DNA from: Angiostrongylus vasorum
Taxonomy: Eukaryota > Nematoda > Chromadorea > Rhabditida > Metastrongylidae
Length of the DNA: 64,000 nt
Assembly (NCBI GenBank): GCA_018806985.1
Contig: JADANN010000197.1
Location: 637,501 to 701,500 of the forward strand
Direction of reading: 5' to 3'
The notes below the pieces were generated by a model that was not told where the DNA came from, made no database searches, and worked only from the letters and a program-made list of their open reading frames with translations. The number at the start of each line of letters is the position of its first letter. Positions within the stretch are counted from its first letter, which is position 1. Shown piece by piece: positions 62,938 to 64,000 of this stretch. The position numbers and the translations under genes were made by a program.

Positions 62938-64000
62938 ATGACGGCGTTTGAAGAGCTGGGTGTTATCCCTGAACTCGGTAATGCAGTTTCCGAATTGGGA
63001 TGGGAGTACGTTACTCTCTTTTATTGCTTTTTTTGTGCAGAAGTGTAGATAGCTTACTTCTTTAGAAGAATTATAATCAAGTTGTATATAGCACCCATAA
63101 GGGCGCGTGTGGCTCAGTGGTTGGAGGCGCTACAGCGACACACACGTGGAGTCGATCCCCGCACCCATGGCCCACCAAGCCTTCCATCCCTCCGTGGTCG
63201 ACAAACTGGTACCAGACTTGTCTGGGAGGATAGCAGCACTGGCTCGATACATCAGCAAGCCACCGCGAGTCATTGTAAAGGCCAAATATGCATTCAGTCA
63301 CCTCCAACGACACTTAATGAAGTCGAATGCATGGCGCATCCCTCAGGGATTGATCAACGCCAAGAGCTTTATCCTTGTTTATAGAACCCATGGGGCGTGT
63401 ATGGCGCAGTGGTCGGAGCCCTGCAATACACATGCGGTCGATCCCAGCGCCCCAGGCTCGTCAAGCCTTCCATCCCCACGGGGTCGGCAGATTGTTACCA
63501 GACTTGTCTGGGAGAGTAGCAACACTGGCTCGATACTGGGCCATCGCAAGGCATTGTATAGGTCAGATATCGATTAATTCACCTCTAACAACGCTTAAAG
63601 AAGTGGAATGCGTGACCCTCAGGGACTTGTTAACGCCGGGAGCTTTATTCTTTTTATCGCTTATAGCACGTATAATGCTAACTGTTATAGCTTCTTTCTT
63701 CCTACTAGCCATAAATAAATGTTAAGATTACCAACACCAATCCAATGTGATGCAATTCCGGCGATCCTTGGTGGAGGTGATGTACTCATAGTACGTTATT
63801 ACTTTAAATTTGCAATCTTTCCATTTATGACGCCTCATGTCACCATTGTGAAGTTCAACCATGTAGTTAATTCACTCTAAAACTGAAATGAATTTGAGGC
63901 TGCCGAAACAGGTAGTGGTAAAACCGGAGCGTTTTCATTGCCCGTTGTACAAATCGTCTGGGAGAGGCGCAAAGATGCGGCAAATCCACTATCTGTTGGG
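62938..64000 (+). CDS. DDX1: DDX1-like DEAD-box RNA helicase, 5' part
   Basis: Three exons are visible: 62938-63005, 63727-63790, and 63899 to the window edge. The joined start reads [20 protein letters not shown], then [17 protein letters not shown] (Q motif), GGGDVLI and [20 protein letters not shown]. The Walker A Lys is residue 52. The LPTPIQ and [18 protein letters not shown] combination, and the short N-terminus directly before the Q motif, are typical of DDX1, where a SPRY domain follows motif I; that part is beyond the window. DDX1 acts in tRNA ligation, RNA 3'-end processing and RNA clearance at DNA breaks. The exon 3 acceptor is a weak TTTGAG. Intron 1 carries two SINE1 copies in tandem. 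Confidence 0.9.
63099..63383 (+). mobile_element. SINE1 copy, DDX1 intron 1 (first of tandem)
   Basis: Full-length sense SINE1 with head GGCGCGTGTGGCTCAGTGG. The left flank TATAGCACCCATA and the sequence between the two SINEs (TATAGAACCCATG) are near-identical. Confidence 0.92.
63392..63660 (+). mobile_element. SINE1 copy, DDX1 intron 1 (second of tandem)
   Basis: A slightly diverged SINE1 with a shortened head. It is followed by TATAGCACGTATA, a third version of the flanking repeat, so the second element inserted into, or recombined within, the target duplication of the first. Confidence 0.9.

Overview
This window looks like nuclear DNA from a parasitic nematode, probably clade V and strongylid or hookworm-like. 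The evidence is: intron-rich genes with TTTCAG-type acceptors; TTTAG/TTTCAG acceptor sites just upstream of start codons, as expected for spliced-leader trans-splicing; a nematode cuticle-collagen N-terminal exon; and RTE-type LINEs with decayed Penelope-like elements (PLEs). The species cannot be fixed from sequence alone.

Host genes. (1) A complete USP14-like deubiquitinase, 12 exons and 494 codons (10039-18551, +). Its last intron holds an antisense histone H2A pseudogene. (2) A complete RECQ1/RECQL-like DNA helicase, 13 exons and 603 codons (54774-61674, +). (3) A small two-exon basic/coiled-coil protein (62345-62629, +) followed by an AATAAA signal, a trans-splice acceptor and (4) the first three exons of a DDX1-like RNA helicase (62938 to the window edge). 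Genes 2 to 4 have the geometry of a nematode operon. (5) A cuticle collagen on the minus strand. Its N-terminal exon (40978-41145) and its Gly-X-Y exon (27691-28395) are 12.6 kb apart, and the Gly-X-Y exon carries frameshifts, a stop and lost glycines. (6) One isolated Tyr/Pro-rich exon on the minus strand (3951-4070) that I cannot assign.

The rest is largely transposon-derived. I see three tRNA-derived SINE families (called SINE1, SINE2 and SINE3 here), a ~370-bp family sharing its 3' end with an RTE LINE (family C), at least five RTE-like LINE copies or fragments, and several PLE copies with a reverse transcriptase and a GIY-YIG endonuclease. Nesting is common: SINE1 in LINEs at 6.2 and 22.3 kb, SINE2 in a LINE at 35.0 kb, and a 1.3-kb insertion with an 8-bp target duplication in a LINE at 30.4 kb. 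Many SINE1 copies keep recognisable target-site duplications.

The most interesting signal is in the PLE termini. Five ~38-nt segments there have a complete hammerhead ribozyme core (CUGANGA, stem II, GAAA, GUC, and a stem I that closes). All five carry an extra A after the first core box and have a helix III reduced to a loopless palindrome. The PLE copies also tend to be built as long inverted repeats, so the ribozymes occur in opposed pairs. A second, more decayed hammerhead-like lineage is visible at 47.9, 27.3, 21.6 and 39.3 kb.
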